Source of the DNA: Nocardia flavorosea NBRC 108225
GTDB taxonomy: Bacteria; Actinomycetota; Actinomycetes; Mycobacteriales; Mycobacteriaceae
Assembly: GCF_001613385.1 (NCBI RefSeq)
Contig: NZ_BDCG01000013.1
Coordinates: 124,001 to 188,000, forward strand
DNA: 64,000 nucleotides
Direction of reading: 5' to 3'
The translations under genes and the position numbers were made by a program. The notes under the pieces are model-generated. The model saw nothing but the letters and a program-made list of their open reading frames with translations, was not told the origin of the DNA and made no database searches. Each line of letters starts with the position of its first letter. Positions within the stretch are counted from its first letter, which is position 1. Of the stretch, positions 6,511 through 18,322 are shown piece by piece.

Positions 6511-8502
6511 TCACAACGCGAAGGCACGGTTCACCAGGTCGTCCAGTTCGGGCTGTGCCGCCGGCGCGAGTTCCGGTTCCTGGACCAGCTCACGGACCAG
6601 GCCGACGATCGCGACTCCCGGGGCGCCGGCCGGATCCGGTAGCGGCAGCCGGGAGACGTACTGGGTGATCCAGCGGCGGCGGCCGGAATACAACCGGTTA
6701 CCGCATACGGCGTCGTAGAAGCGCACCCCCAGCGCGGAGTTCGCGATACCCATCATCAAGCAGGCCAGTTCCTCGGCCGGGAGATCAGCATCCAGCTCGG
6801 ACAGCGAAATCCAGTAGCAGTCACCGTTGACCACAGCGCCCGACCGGTCCAGCGCGAACCGCGGCCGATCACTGATATCCGGGAAGACCACCTTGGGTGT
6901 CCGCCACATATGCGGCCGCTGCGGAACCCAGTGCTCGAACCACTTCCGGCCGGCCTCGGTGAGATAACCCCGTGCACTCAGCACCTCCCGATGCTGCTCG
7001 AGATAGGCGGCGGTACGCGGATAGCGCGCCAGATCCACTGGTATGCGGCGCGGATGGTCCAGGTCGTACGGGTACAGGACCCGAGCTCTGCGACTGCCCT
7101 CGACCCGCCAGGGACGCAGGTCGTGGTGGGTGATGAGATCACACAGCAGCTCCGGTTCGGTATCCGGGTCACCCCAGTGCTCGGCGATGAAGACGCGGTC
7201 CGCATTGGTCTTGATCCCCACCCGGATACGCGCGAGGTCGCCGAATGTCCGCCACATCCGCGCCGATACCGCATCCAGCCAGTCGTCGTGCCCCACTCGC
7301 GCCATCCGCCACCCCACCGACGCCGAGCCGGGCGGAATCGCCAGCTCCCCCACCGTCACCGCGAACCGCCGCCCCTGCCACCTGATCGTTGCGTCGGCGC
7401 CGGCACCCAGCACTTCGAACAGGTCCGCCCCCTCCACGAACGGCCCACGATCCGGCACGTCCTCGCCGTCGTCGAGACCCGGATCAGCCGACGTCTTCGG
7501 TCCGTCGCTCTCGGCGCGGCCGCCGGGAAGACGGTCCCCGGCTCCCGGTACGGGCCTGAGTCCGCCGACCGGTCGCGTGGCAGCATCGCTGCCACCTGCA
7601 TGTTCGTCCGGCTGCCACCGGTTGTCGACCGCTGGTTCCACAGCGGGCCGGGGCAGGTCCGGCGTCACTCCCTCCGGCGTGACGATCTCCCGCGCGGAAC
7701 CGGCCTGGTCCACACCGCGTTCCTCGTCCGTGTCTCTCGCCGGCCCAGCGGGACTCTCCTGGTAGACCGAGACATACCGGCACCGTTCACGGACCCGCCC
7801 CCGCACGGCGATGGTCACCGCCGGTAGCACCGCCGCCTCGAACAATCTCGTATCACCCAGGTCGTACAGTTCCACCGGCACCAGTTCCCCCAGCAGCACC
7901 GCACGCAGATTCGCGCCCGCCTTCGTGGTCAGGAACCGATTGGCGCACAAAAGCCCGAACATCCCGCCGGGGACCAGCAGCCGCGGTACCGCGGCGACGA
8001 ACGGATGGGTGAGGTCGAACCGTCCACGCAATCCGAACTGCCCACGCAACGCCTGCGCTGCCTCGCCGCCCAACTGCTGGGTCCGCACATACGGCGGGTT
8101 AGCGATCACCACATGAAAGGACGCCGCCGGCAATGTGGCGCATTCGGCCAGGAAATCGGCCTGCCGCCAGTCGACCACCACACCGGCCCGAGCAGCCCGG
8201 TCTCGCGCTACCGCCAGGCCTTCCGGGTCCAGGTCGTATCCCACCAGCTCGACGGGCACCTCCGGCAGTCGCTCGGAGAGGGCGGCCCGAATCGCGAACA
8301 ACAATTCCCCACCTCCGCACGCGGGATCCAGCACCCGCAGTCCCGACCCCGGCGCCGGCACCCACGCCGCCACTCTCCCGGCGAGGAACTCCGCCAACGC
8401 GGTAGGTGTGTAGTGCCGACCATGTCTCTTACGCTCGCGAGCCCCCGCACCATCGCGTCCCATGCGCGCATTCTTGTCCACGTACGCCGTGAACCTGGGC
8501 AT
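6511..8502 (-). CDS. N6-adenine DNA methyltransferase, orphan
   Basis: 663 residues. An N-terminal SAM-binding domain carries motif I DPACGGGELL (residues 59-68) and catalytic motif IV NPPY (136-139), the arrangement of gamma-class N6-adenine methyltransferases such as M.TaqI and type IIG enzymes. The C-terminal half (from about residue 350) resembles a TaqI-type target-recognition domain, with HHDLRPWRVEG and conserved WVPQRPHMW and VVFPDI blocks. A Pro/Asp/Gly-rich insert of about 90 residues separates them. No restriction endonuclease motif or adjacent nuclease gene is visible, so it is an orphan or regulatory methyltransferase. It has no counterpart at this position in mycobacteria, which suggests acquisition. 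Confidence 0.87.
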   Translation of the reverse strand: MPRFTAYVDKNARMGRDGAGARERKRHGRHYTPTALAEFLAGRVAAWVPAPGSGLRVLDPACGGGELLFAIRAALSERLPEVPVELVGYDLDPEGLAVARDRAARAGVVVDWRQADFLAECATLPAASFHVVIANPPYVRTQQLGGEAAQALRGQFGLRGRFDLTHPFVAAVPRLLVPGGMFGLLCANRFLTTKAGANLRAVLLGELVPVELYDLGDTRLFEAAVLPAVTIAVRGRVRERCRYVSVYQESPAGPARDTDEERGVDQAGSAREIVTPEGVTPDLPRPAVEPAVDNRWQPDEHAGGSDAATRPVGGLRPVPGAGDRLPGGRAESDGPKTSADPGLDDGEDVPDRGPFVEGADLFEVLGAGADATIRWQGRRFAVTVGELAIPPGSASVGWRMARVGHDDWLDAVSARMWRTFGDLARIRVGIKTNADRVFIAEHWGDPDTEPELLCDLITHHDLRPWRVEGSRRARVLYPYDLDHPRRIPVDLARYPRTAAYLEQHREVLSARGYLTEAGRKWFEHWVPQRPHMWRTPKVVFPDISDRPRFALDRSGAVVNGDCYWISLSELDADLPAEELACLMMGIANSALGVRFYDAVCGNRLYSGRRRWITQYVSRLPLPDPAGAPGVAIVGLVRELVQEPELAPAAQPELDDLVNRAFAL

Positions 8503-8515
8503 TTCTGTGTTTTTG

Positions 8516-8629
8516 GCGCCGCCTCCGGCGGCGCGGGTTTTGGCCCACCAAGGTCGCTGCTGTCAGCACTCGACACTCGCAGCTGCGCCGCATCGCATCG
8601 AGCACTGACAGCAGGGACGGGCCAAAACC
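8516..8629. repeat. Compound inverted-repeat element
   Basis: First hairpin: GCGCCGCC (8516-8523) TCC GGCGGCGC (8527-8534), perfect. Second: an interrupted long stem in which GGTTTTGGCCC (8536-8546) pairs with GGGCCAAAACC (8619-8629), CTGCTGTCAG (8557-8566) with CTGACAGCAG (8605-8614), and CTCGA with TCGAG. The size (about 94 bases) and arm structure resemble a REP- or MITE-like element. No target-site duplication is evident. Confidence 0.6.
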
Positions 8630-8872
8630 TTGCAGGGCCTCGTAAGACTCGGCGCCGCCGTGGTTGCGTTCAGGTTCGGGGTGGGGCGTCCGAATGCCTC
8701 ACGGGAATCTCGGCTGCGGGCGCCTTCGAATGCGGCGTGCCCCCGGAGTAACGCGGCGCAGGGCCACCGAGAGCCCGGTTTCGTATCGCGTCACAGCGTG
8801 CCGGCATCGGCGCCGCCCGATCGGCCGAGCACCGAGGTGCTGCGGGGTTTCGAATGCCCATACCAACGTAGC
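8630..8872. other. Intergenic, no gene
   Basis: No coding sequence. The octamer-like string CGAATGC recurs three times (near 8691, 8729 and 8851) in different contexts. Otherwise nothing recognisable. Confidence 0.4.
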
Positions 8873-8905
8873 GAGGGCCCCGGAGCAACTCGCTCCGGGG
8901 CCCTC
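8873..8905 (-). terminator. Terminator of accD6
   Basis: Perfect 14-bp stem GAGGGCCCCGGAGC (8873-8886) / GCTCCGGGGCCCTC (8892-8905) with a 5-base loop, 21 bases downstream of the accD6 stop. Confidence 0.8.
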
Positions 8906-8926
8906 CACGAGGCAGCGCCTACCGCG

Positions 8927-10360
8927 TCACAGCGGAATGTTCTTGTGATGGCTGGGCCTCGAGGGAACGGAGGCCAGCGCCGCGGCGATCACGCTGCGGG
9001 TCTCGGCCGGATCGATCACCTTGTCCACGACGCCGATGGACAGCGCCCGCTCCACACCGCCGGCGATGGCCTCGTGTTCGGCGGTGAGCCGTTCGTGCAG
9101 AGCTTCACGCTCCTCCTCCGGCGCGGCGGCCAGGGCCTTCTTGTGCAGGATGCCGACGGCGGCCTTGGCGCCCATCACCGCGACCTCCGACCCGGGCCAG
9201 GCGTAGACCGCGGTCGCGCCGAGCGAGCGGGCGTTCATCGCGATATAGGCGCCGCCGTAGATCTTGCGGGTGACCAGCGTGACCCGCGGCACCCGGGCCT
9301 CGGCGAAGGCGTGCAGAAGTTTCGCACCGCGGCGCACCACGCCGTCCCATTCCTGTCCCACGCCGGGCAGGTAGCCGGGGACGTCGGTGATCACGACCAG
9401 CGGGATGCCGAACGCATCGCACAGCCGGACGAACCGGGCCGCCTTCTCCGCGCTCTTGGAATCGAGGCAGCCACCCAGCCGCAACGGGTTGTTCGCCAGC
9501 ACACCGACGGTGCGTCCGGCGAGCCGGCCGAGGCCGGTGACCATGGAGCGGGCGTAACCGCCCTGCAGTTCTTCGAAGCTGGATTCGCCGTCGACGTTGT
9601 CGAGCAGTTCGTGCACGATCGGTTTCACGTCGTAGGCGCGTTTGGCCGAGGCCGGCAGCATGGCCTGCAGGTCGACGTTGCCGTGTTCGGCGGCTACCGG
9701 GTCGAATTCGCCCTGTTCGGCAAACATCGAGACCAGGCGGCGCGCCCGGTGCACGGCATCGGCTTCGTCGTCGGCGACGATATGGGTGACGCCGGACTTC
9801 TTGCCGTGGGTTTCGGGACCACCGAGGGTAGCCATATCGACCTGCTCACCGGTGACGCTACGCACCACATCGGGGCCGGTGACGAAAACGCGCCCCTCGG
9901 GCGCCATGATCACGATATCGGTGAGGGCGGGCCCGTAGGCGGCACCGCCGGCGGCGAAACCGAGCACCACCGAAATCTGCGGTACCAGGCCGGAAGCGCG
10001 GACCATGGCCTCGAAAACCAGGCCGACGGCATGCAAGGCCTCGACGCCTTCGGCGAGGCGGGCCCCGCCGGAATGCCACAGGCCGACCACCGGCACACCG
10101 GAGTCGATGGCGGTATCGATGGCGCCGACGATGTGCTTGCAGCCCTCGACTCCCATGGCGCCGCCCATCACGGTGGCATCCGAGCAGTAGGCGACGGTCC
10201 GCACACCGTCCACCTCACCGATCGCGGCGAGCACCCCCGACTTGTCCCGCGGATGGAGGGGTAGCGCCGTGCCGGGATCGAAGAAGCGTTGCAGCCGACC
10301 GAGTGGATCGCGCGGGTCTGTCGCGGTTTCCTGGTGGCGGGCCGGAGCCATGGTTGTCAT
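8927..10360 (-). CDS. accD6: Acyl-CoA carboxylase beta subunit AccD6
   Basis: 477-residue carboxyltransferase subunit that, with a biotinylated alpha subunit, makes malonyl-CoA for FAS-II elongation of meromycolate. Seen: the two crotonase-like halves, with oxyanion-hole glycines in SGGARLAEG and VLGFAAGGAAYGPAL, and in the second half LVVITDVPGYLPG and GGAYIAMNAR. The length matches M. tuberculosis AccD6 (473). The ATG at 10360 has GAGGAG about nine bases upstream and is preferred to the in-frame start at 10402. It follows kasA but is separated from it by a strong hairpin. Confidence 0.93.
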   Translation of the reverse strand: MTTMAPARHQETATDPRDPLGRLQRFFDPGTALPLHPRDKSGVLAAIGEVDGVRTVAYCSDATVMGGAMGVEGCKHIVGAIDTAIDSGVPVVGLWHSGGARLAEGVEALHAVGLVFEAMVRASGLVPQISVVLGFAAGGAAYGPALTDIVIMAPEGRVFVTGPDVVRSVTGEQVDMATLGGPETHGKKSGVTHIVADDEADAVHRARRLVSMFAEQGEFDPVAAEHGNVDLQAMLPASAKRAYDVKPIVHELLDNVDGESSFEELQGGYARSMVTGLGRLAGRTVGVLANNPLRLGGCLDSKSAEKAARFVRLCDAFGIPLVVITDVPGYLPGVGQEWDGVVRRGAKLLHAFAEARVPRVTLVTRKIYGGAYIAMNARSLGATAVYAWPGSEVAVMGAKAAVGILHKKALAAAPEEEREALHERLTAEHEAIAGGVERALSIGVVDKVIDPAETRSVIAAALASVPSRPSHHKNIPL

Positions 10361-10419
10361 CGCGTTCTCTCCTCGATGATGTGTGGCCGAGGCACGGGCC
10401 ACAGGTGTCGAAGCACGAA

Positions 10420-10450
10420 GCGGGGCCGCCGGTATCGCCGGCGGCCCCGC
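10420..10450 (-). terminator. Hairpin between kasA and accD6
   Basis: Perfect 13-bp stem GCGGGGCCGCCGG (10420-10432) / CCGGCGGCCCCGC (10438-10450), loop TATCG. It lies 40 bases after the kasA stop and before the accD6 start, so it could terminate or attenuate read-through into accD6. Confidence 0.75.
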
Positions 10451-10489
10451 AACGGGTCGTCGAACTTATTCGGTCAGGTCCGAAGGCCG

Positions 10490-11740
10490 TCAGGCCCGGC
10501 CGAAGGCGAGCGCGACATTGTGCCCACCGAAACCGAACGAATTGTTGATCGCGTACTCGATTTCCTGGCGGCGGGCTTCCCCGTGCACCACATCGAGGTC
10601 GATCTCGGGATCCTGGTTGTCCAGGTTCAGGGTGGGCGGCACGATACCGTCCCGGATGGCCATCACGGTGAGCACCGATTCCAGCGCACCGACGGCGCCG
10701 ATCGAATGCCCGAGCGCCGATTTGGGCGCATAGACCGAGGCGTGGTTACCGACGGCCTTGTTGATCGCGTTGGCCTCGGCGGTATCGCCGATCGGGGTGG
10801 CGGTGGCGTGCGCGTTGATATGGGTGATGTCCTGCTTGGACAGACCCGCGGTCTGCATGGCCCGGGTCATGGCGCGCGCGGCGCCCGTGCCCTCGGGGTC
10901 GGGGGCTACCAGGTGGAAACCGTCGGAGGTGATTCCGGCGCCGAGCAGACGGGCGTGGATGGTCGCTCCGCGTGCCTTGGCATGCTCCTCGGTTTCGATG
11001 ACCATGAGCGCGCCGGCCTCGCCGAAGACGAAACCGTCCCGGTCCTTGTCGAACGGACGCGAGGCGGCCTTCGGGTCGTCGTTGCGGGTGCTCATGGCAC
11101 GCATCATGGTGAACGCCGCGATCGGCACCGCGTCGATGAAACCCTCGACGCCGCCGGTGACGACCATATCGGCGTCACCCATGACGATCATCCGCCACGC
11201 GTTCGCAATGCCCTCCGAACCGGACGAGCATGCCGAGACCGGAGTGACCACTCCTGCCCGGGCCTGCAGCTCGAGACCGACGACGGCGGACGGCCCGTTC
11301 GGCATGACCATCTGAACAGCGAGCGGCGAGATCTTGCGATAGCCGCCGTTCTTCAGTTTGTCGACCGAATCGATGAGCGCGTCACCGCCACCTAGTCCAG
11401 TGCCGATGGCCACACCCAGCCGGTCCGGATCGACCTCCGGGCTGCCCGCGTTGCGCCAGACCTCACGGCCCAGCACGGTGGCGAGCCGCTCGACGTAGGC
11501 CATCCGCCGGATCTCGACCCGGCTCAGCAGGGTATCCGGCGACACCTTCAGGTGGCCGCCGATACGAACCGGGAGGTCGTATTCCTCGACGAAGGAGTCC
11601 TCGAGAACATCGATTCCGCTCTCGCCGTTGAGGAGTCCCTTCCACGTCGCATCGACATCTCCCGCGATGGACGTGGACGCCGCCAGGCTGGTGACGACGA
11701 CGTTGGGGAAGTTCCCGTTCAAGGTGGAAGGAGTGGTCAC
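10490..11740 (-). CDS. kasA: Beta-ketoacyl-ACP synthase KasA
   Basis: 416-residue condensing enzyme of FAS-II that elongates the meromycolate chain on AcpM. The catalytic triad is intact and in the same numbering as M. tuberculosis KasA: Cys171 (VSACSSGSE), His311 (NAHATATP) and His345 (SALGHSIG), plus Lys340. It starts 10 bases after acpM, as in an operon. In M. tuberculosis a second synthase, kasB, follows; here the next gene is accD6. Confidence 0.95.
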   Translation of the reverse strand: MTTPSTLNGNFPNVVVTSLAASTSIAGDVDATWKGLLNGESGIDVLEDSFVEEYDLPVRIGGHLKVSPDTLLSRVEIRRMAYVERLATVLGREVWRNAGSPEVDPDRLGVAIGTGLGGGDALIDSVDKLKNGGYRKISPLAVQMVMPNGPSAVVGLELQARAGVVTPVSACSSGSEGIANAWRMIVMGDADMVVTGGVEGFIDAVPIAAFTMMRAMSTRNDDPKAASRPFDKDRDGFVFGEAGALMVIETEEHAKARGATIHARLLGAGITSDGFHLVAPDPEGTGAARAMTRAMQTAGLSKQDITHINAHATATPIGDTAEANAINKAVGNHASVYAPKSALGHSIGAVGALESVLTVMAIRDGIVPPTLNLDNQDPEIDLDVVHGEARRQEIEYAINNSFGFGGHNVALAFGRA

Positions 11741-11750
11741 GGTGTCGGCC

Positions 11751-12068
11751 CTACTCGGCGTTGCCGAGCTTGGCCTTGAGCTCGGCGGCCATCTCGGAGT
11801 TCTCGGCCTCGAGCTTCTGGACGTAGGCGACGGAATCGCCGACGGTCTTCAGGCTGGCGAGATCCTCGTCGGGGATCTTGACGCCGTACTTGTCCTCCAT
11901 CTGCACCGCGATCTCGACCATGGACAGCGAATCGATGTCCAGGTCGTCGACGAAGGACTTCTCGAGGGTCACCTCGGAGGGCTCGATACCGGTCACCTCT
12001 TCGATGATCTTGCCGAGTTCCTCGACGATCTGTTCCTGGGTGAGGGGTGCATTCTCCAGATCAGCCAC
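11751..12068 (-). CDS. acpM: Meromycolate acyl carrier protein AcpM
   Basis: 105-residue acidic carrier protein. The phosphopantetheine attachment serine is Ser47 in DDLDIDSLSMVE. Like mycobacterial AcpM it has a C-terminal extension beyond the roughly 80-residue ACP fold (KLEAENSEMAAELKAKLG). It carries growing acyl chains for FabD, KasA and the reductive FAS-II enzymes. Between fabD and kasA in a minus-strand operon. Confidence 0.95.
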   Translation of the reverse strand: MADLENAPLTQEQIVEELGKIIEEVTGIEPSEVTLEKSFVDDLDIDSLSMVEIAVQMEDKYGVKIPDEDLASLKTVGDSVAYVQKLEAENSEMAAELKAKLGNAE

Positions 12069-12194
12069 TTCGTGGCTCCTCTCTCGGTTTTCTCTGTAGG
12101 GCTTACTTGGTTCTTCGGGCCGGGACGGCGAACGGTTACGCCGCCCGGTGCCGGGTTCCCGCCGGGAATCGGTGGAAACTCGGCCGCAGGCACG

Positions 12195-13109
12195 CTAGCC
12201 GGAGCTCGCGAGCCCGGCCAGCGCGGGGATGTCCTCGGGCGTCTTCAGCGCCAGGTTGGGGGTGCCCTTGAGCTCCCGTTTGGCAATGCCGACGAGGGTT
12301 CCCGCCGGTGGCAGCTCCGCCACCGCCGAAACGCCGGCCTGCCGGACGGTTTCGGTGCACAGGTCCCACCGGACGGGCCGGGTGACCTGCGCGGCGAGCT
12401 TAGCCACTGCGTCGGCGCCGGATTCGACCGGCTTACCGTCTGCGTTGGACAACAGTGTCCGGGTGGGTTCGTGCGGGGTGATCTCCGCGATCGCCGCCGC
12501 TACCGCCTGCTGGGCCGGAGCCATGAACTCGGTGTGGAACGCACCCGCCACCGGCAGTGCCCGCACTCGCGCCTTCTCCGGCGGATTCGCCGCCAGTTCG
12601 GCGAGGGCGTCGAGCCGGCCGGCCGCGACGATCTGGCCGGTGGCATTGCGGTTGGCGGGCACCAGCTCCAATTCCTCGAGCCGGGCCAGCACGGCGGCCT
12701 CGTCGCCGCCGAGCACCGCGGACATACCGGTGGGCTCCAGCGCGCACGCCTTCGCCATTTCGGCACCGCGGATAGCCGCCAGCGTAACCGCTTGGTCGGC
12801 GGAGATCACTCCGGCGACGGCGGCGGCCGCGAGTTCACCCACCGAATGGCCGGCCACGATGGTGCCGGCCGGTACCCGGCCCTCGCCGATCTCGGCGTAG
12901 GCGAGCAGCGCGGCCGCGACCACGAGCGGCTGGGTCACCGCGGTGTCGGTGATCTCTTCGGCGGTCGCCTCGGTTCCGAGCCGGACCAGATCCAGACCCG
13001 ATTCCTTCGACCACAGTGCGAGGCGGTCATGCGCGCCCGGCAGGTTGAGCCAAGGCGCGAGCATGCCGGGTGTCTGAGAGCCCTGTCCAGGGGCGAACAA
13101 CGCGATCAC
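12195..13109 (-). CDS. fabD: Malonyl-CoA:ACP transacylase FabD
   Basis: 304 residues. It loads malonate on AcpM. Signature GQGSQTPGM at the N-terminus, nucleophile Ser89 in GHSVGE, and the catalytic His in AGAFHTEFM about residue 195. The GTG start at 13109 gives the standard N-terminus (MIALFAPGQGSQ). First gene of the FAS-II operon, with the probable MabR operator about 65-90 bases upstream. Confidence 0.95.
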   Translation of the reverse strand: MIALFAPGQGSQTPGMLAPWLNLPGAHDRLALWSKESGLDLVRLGTEATAEEITDTAVTQPLVVAAALLAYAEIGEGRVPAGTIVAGHSVGELAAAAVAGVISADQAVTLAAIRGAEMAKACALEPTGMSAVLGGDEAAVLARLEELELVPANRNATGQIVAAGRLDALAELAANPPEKARVRALPVAGAFHTEFMAPAQQAVAAAIAEITPHEPTRTLLSNADGKPVESGADAVAKLAAQVTRPVRWDLCTETVRQAGVSAVAELPPAGTLVGIAKRELKGTPNLALKTPEDIPALAGLASSG

Positions 13110-13173
13110 GTACCTAAGAAAACACTGTGAAGGTGCCTTCGCGAGATGTCGACGTGAATAGAGCTTGCGGACA

Positions 13174-13198
13174 GCTTTTGTATGGTCCCCACAAAAGC
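13174..13198 (-). promoter_or_regulatory. Probable MabR operator of the FAS-II operon
   Basis: Perfect inverted repeat GCTTTTGT (13174-13181), nine bases, ACAAAAGC (13191-13198), in the 128 bases between mabR and fabD. MabR of M. tuberculosis is known to bind an inverted repeat in the fabD promoter; as I recall it the motif is TTTTGT-N9-ACAAAA, which fits exactly. Confidence 0.75.
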
Positions 13199-13237
13199 CC
13201 GCGTGGGGTGCCCGGATCGGAGGACAGTTCCCAACCG

Positions 13238-14572
13238 TTACAGCCCATCTTTGTCCATCGGGACAAAAGATTCCTCTGAGGCTGGTGTTGACGAATCGTT
13301 ACGTGTTCGTGTCAGCCGACCCACCGTGGCGGCAATTCGCAGCACGTAGAAGTCCCGCGGGTTGAGCGGATCGCGGCCGGTGACCTCGCTGATCCGCTTC
13401 AGCCGATAACGCACAGTATTTGGATGAACGTACAGTTGCCGAGCACACATCTCGACCGCGCCGCCGCATTCCAGGTAGGCATCGAGAGTGTCCGCGAGCG
13501 CGGAACCCGCCCTTGCCAACGGAAGCACAAGGTACTCGACAAGTGCGTCGAGCGCAGCTCGATCACCGAGCAGCGCCCGTTCGGGCAACAGTTCCATCGC
13601 GTGCACGGGTCGCGGCGCGTCCCGCCATCCGATGACGGCCTCCATCCCGGCCAGCGCCTCGAGCGCGCTGCTGTGCGCCGCGCCCAGGGTGCGGGTGGTC
13701 GGCCCGATCACCACGGGACCGTCGGAGAACGCCTCGGTGAGCAGATCGTCCATGAACGGCGAGGAGTGCGGAGCGTCACCGAGATGGCCGCTCACCACCA
13801 TCACCAGCCGCGACCCCTGCACCACCGCGAGCGCAGCCCGGCCGTGCCGGGCCGCGATGGTGTGCACCGCCCCGACTACCGAGATGCCCTGATCCAGCGG
13901 CGGGGTGCCCACCAGCACTGTGGCCGGCGCAGTGGCGTCCCAGTTCAACGTGGCGGCCCGGGAAAGCATGTCCGGGCCGGTGTCCCCACGCACCACCGCG
14001 TCGACCACCAGTGCCTCCAGCCGGGTGTCCCAGGCGCCCCGGGATTCGGCGGCACTGGCGTACACCGAGGCGGCCGCGAATCCGAGCTCACGCCCGTATC
14101 GCAGTACCGCCTCGGTGAGCGCCACCAGCTGGCGATCGTTACGTGCCAGCGCGGGCAGCCACTGTTCGAAGAACTCCATGGCCACCCGCACCATGTCCAC
14201 GGTCTGGCGCAGCGTCAGCCGCCGCGCCAGATCCTGCGGGATCACCTGGAAGGCGTCCAGACTGAACCGGATATCGCTGTCCGGGTCCTGGAGCCATTCC
14301 AGGAAGTTGACCACCGCGGTCTGCACCAGCATCTGCACACCCGCGCGCTGCGCGGCGTCCAGATCGGCGAAGAACGGCAACCGGTCCTGCATCGACCCCA
14401 CGGCTTCGGTGGACAGCCGGCCGGAGAACTGCTTGACGCGTCGCAGCAGCGTGTCCGGTAAGGGGTCGCGGGTCTGCCGGTTCGGCGACAGCGCGCCGGT
14501 CGGCAGGTACACCTCGTTCGCAGCGGATCCTTCGGTGACCCGGCGGGGTCGCGGTGGTCTGCGTTCGATCAT
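13238..14572 (-). CDS. mabR: PucR-type regulator of mycolate synthesis, MabR
   Basis: 444 residues. It has a C-terminal PucR-family helix-turn-helix (about residues 375-425: DTLDAYLECGGAVEMCA, LYVHPNTVRYRLKRISEVTG) and a preceding GGDEF-like/CdaR-type region. By sequence type and position (between aceE and fabD) it is the ortholog of Rv2242/MabR, which controls the FAS-II operon and senses acyl-CoA. The ATG at 14572 lies 10 bases after the aceE stop; an upstream ATG at 14593 overlaps aceE and has its GGAG touching the start codon. The much longer open frame to 15391 is a shadow of aceE. Confidence 0.9.
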   Translation of the reverse strand: MIERRPPRPRRVTEGSAANEVYLPTGALSPNRQTRDPLPDTLLRRVKQFSGRLSTEAVGSMQDRLPFFADLDAAQRAGVQMLVQTAVVNFLEWLQDPDSDIRFSLDAFQVIPQDLARRLTLRQTVDMVRVAMEFFEQWLPALARNDRQLVALTEAVLRYGRELGFAAASVYASAAESRGAWDTRLEALVVDAVVRGDTGPDMLSRAATLNWDATAPATVLVGTPPLDQGISVVGAVHTIAARHGRAALAVVQGSRLVMVVSGHLGDAPHSSPFMDDLLTEAFSDGPVVIGPTTRTLGAAHSSALEALAGMEAVIGWRDAPRPVHAMELLPERALLGDRAALDALVEYLVLPLARAGSALADTLDAYLECGGAVEMCARQLYVHPNTVRYRLKRISEVTGRDPLNPRDFYVLRIAATVGRLTRTRNDSSTPASEESFVPMDKDGL

Positions 14573-14582
14573 CGAGTTGTCG

Positions 14583-17435
<2,853 letters not shown>

Positions 17436-17637
17436 AACTGCTCCTCGTACAGGGGGTGGTCGAGCTGATGGCTGCGGTGACCCCGGGTGGCCCGCTGGTG
17501 TGCAGGTCACCCGTGACGACTAGTTCCGGGCGCGCCCGCGTCCTTGCGTGGCGCGTCCCACATCATCATGTCAGCCGCCCATCCAGTACCGTTCGACAGG
17601 CAGGGCTACGCAGTGGTAACCGAGGAGTCGGAGGACG

Positions 17638-18192
17638 ATGCAAGGGCTGGACCCGCGCCGATTCGGGCTTGTTTGCGCAGCGGCGGCACTGGTCACCGGC
17701 GCGACCCTGGCGGGTTGCGCGAACCAGATCGAAGGCGTCGCGACACCCAACGCCGCCGAAGCCACCGCCTACCGCAGTTTCGCCTCCTCCTCGTCCGCGG
17801 CGGCTACGTCGTCGCAGATCGCGGCCGCCCGCGACAAGGCGATCGCCGACAACTGCGGTCTGTTCCCGGGCACCACCGGCATCGGTGTCACCAAGTACAA
17901 CGAGTTCGTCGACGCGCACGACAGCAACGCGCCCGACTACGACGCCAAACGTGACGCCGCGGTCACCGCGCTCGACGACGCCGCGAATCAGGTCGAGGGT
18001 GGAGTGAACGCCGCCGGCGCGAATCTGCCCGACGAGCTGAAGGCGAAATTCACCGACTACGTCAACGCGGCCCGCGCCCTGTCACAAGCGACCCGGGAGA
18101 TGACCTACACCTCCCCCGTCGGACCGCTCAACGATGCGAGCAAGCGCGTGAACGACGCGCGCAACGCGGTACGCGATGCCTGCCCCGGATGA
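17638..18192 (+). CDS. Putative lipoprotein
   Basis: 184 residues. Type II signal peptide: positive MQGLDPRRFG, hydrophobic core LVCAAAALVTGATLA, lipobox LAGC with Cys about residue 26. The mature part is Ala/Asp-rich and helical with two further cysteines (DNCGLFPG and the C-terminal DACPG) that could form a disulfide outside the membrane. Divergent from aceE, and followed by the DUF3052 gene and ahpE, the position of Rv2240c in M. tuberculosis. Function unknown. Confidence 0.8.
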   Translation: MQGLDPRRFGLVCAAAALVTGATLAGCANQIEGVATPNAAEATAYRSFASSSSAAATSSQIAAARDKAIADNCGLFPGTTGIGVTKYNEFVDAHDSNAPDYDAKRDAAVTALDDAANQVEGGVNAAGANLPDELKAKFTDYVNAARALSQATREMTYTSPVGPLNDASKRVNDARNAVRDACPG

Positions 18193-18322
18193 TCTCGAAG
18201 GCCCGTCACCAGGCTTTTGTCACGACATCAGAAATTCGATCTACCCGATCGGCTTGCGTTAGGGCCGATAACCATGTTCGCTTGCAGATATCTTGTAGTC
18301 GGGAGTTGAGGAGGACGCCACC

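Noticed and set aside
8630..10264. Long plus-strand frame opposite accD6 (544 codons)
   Set aside because: Shadow of accD6 on the other strand; composition is His/Gly/Asp-rich and no family features are seen.
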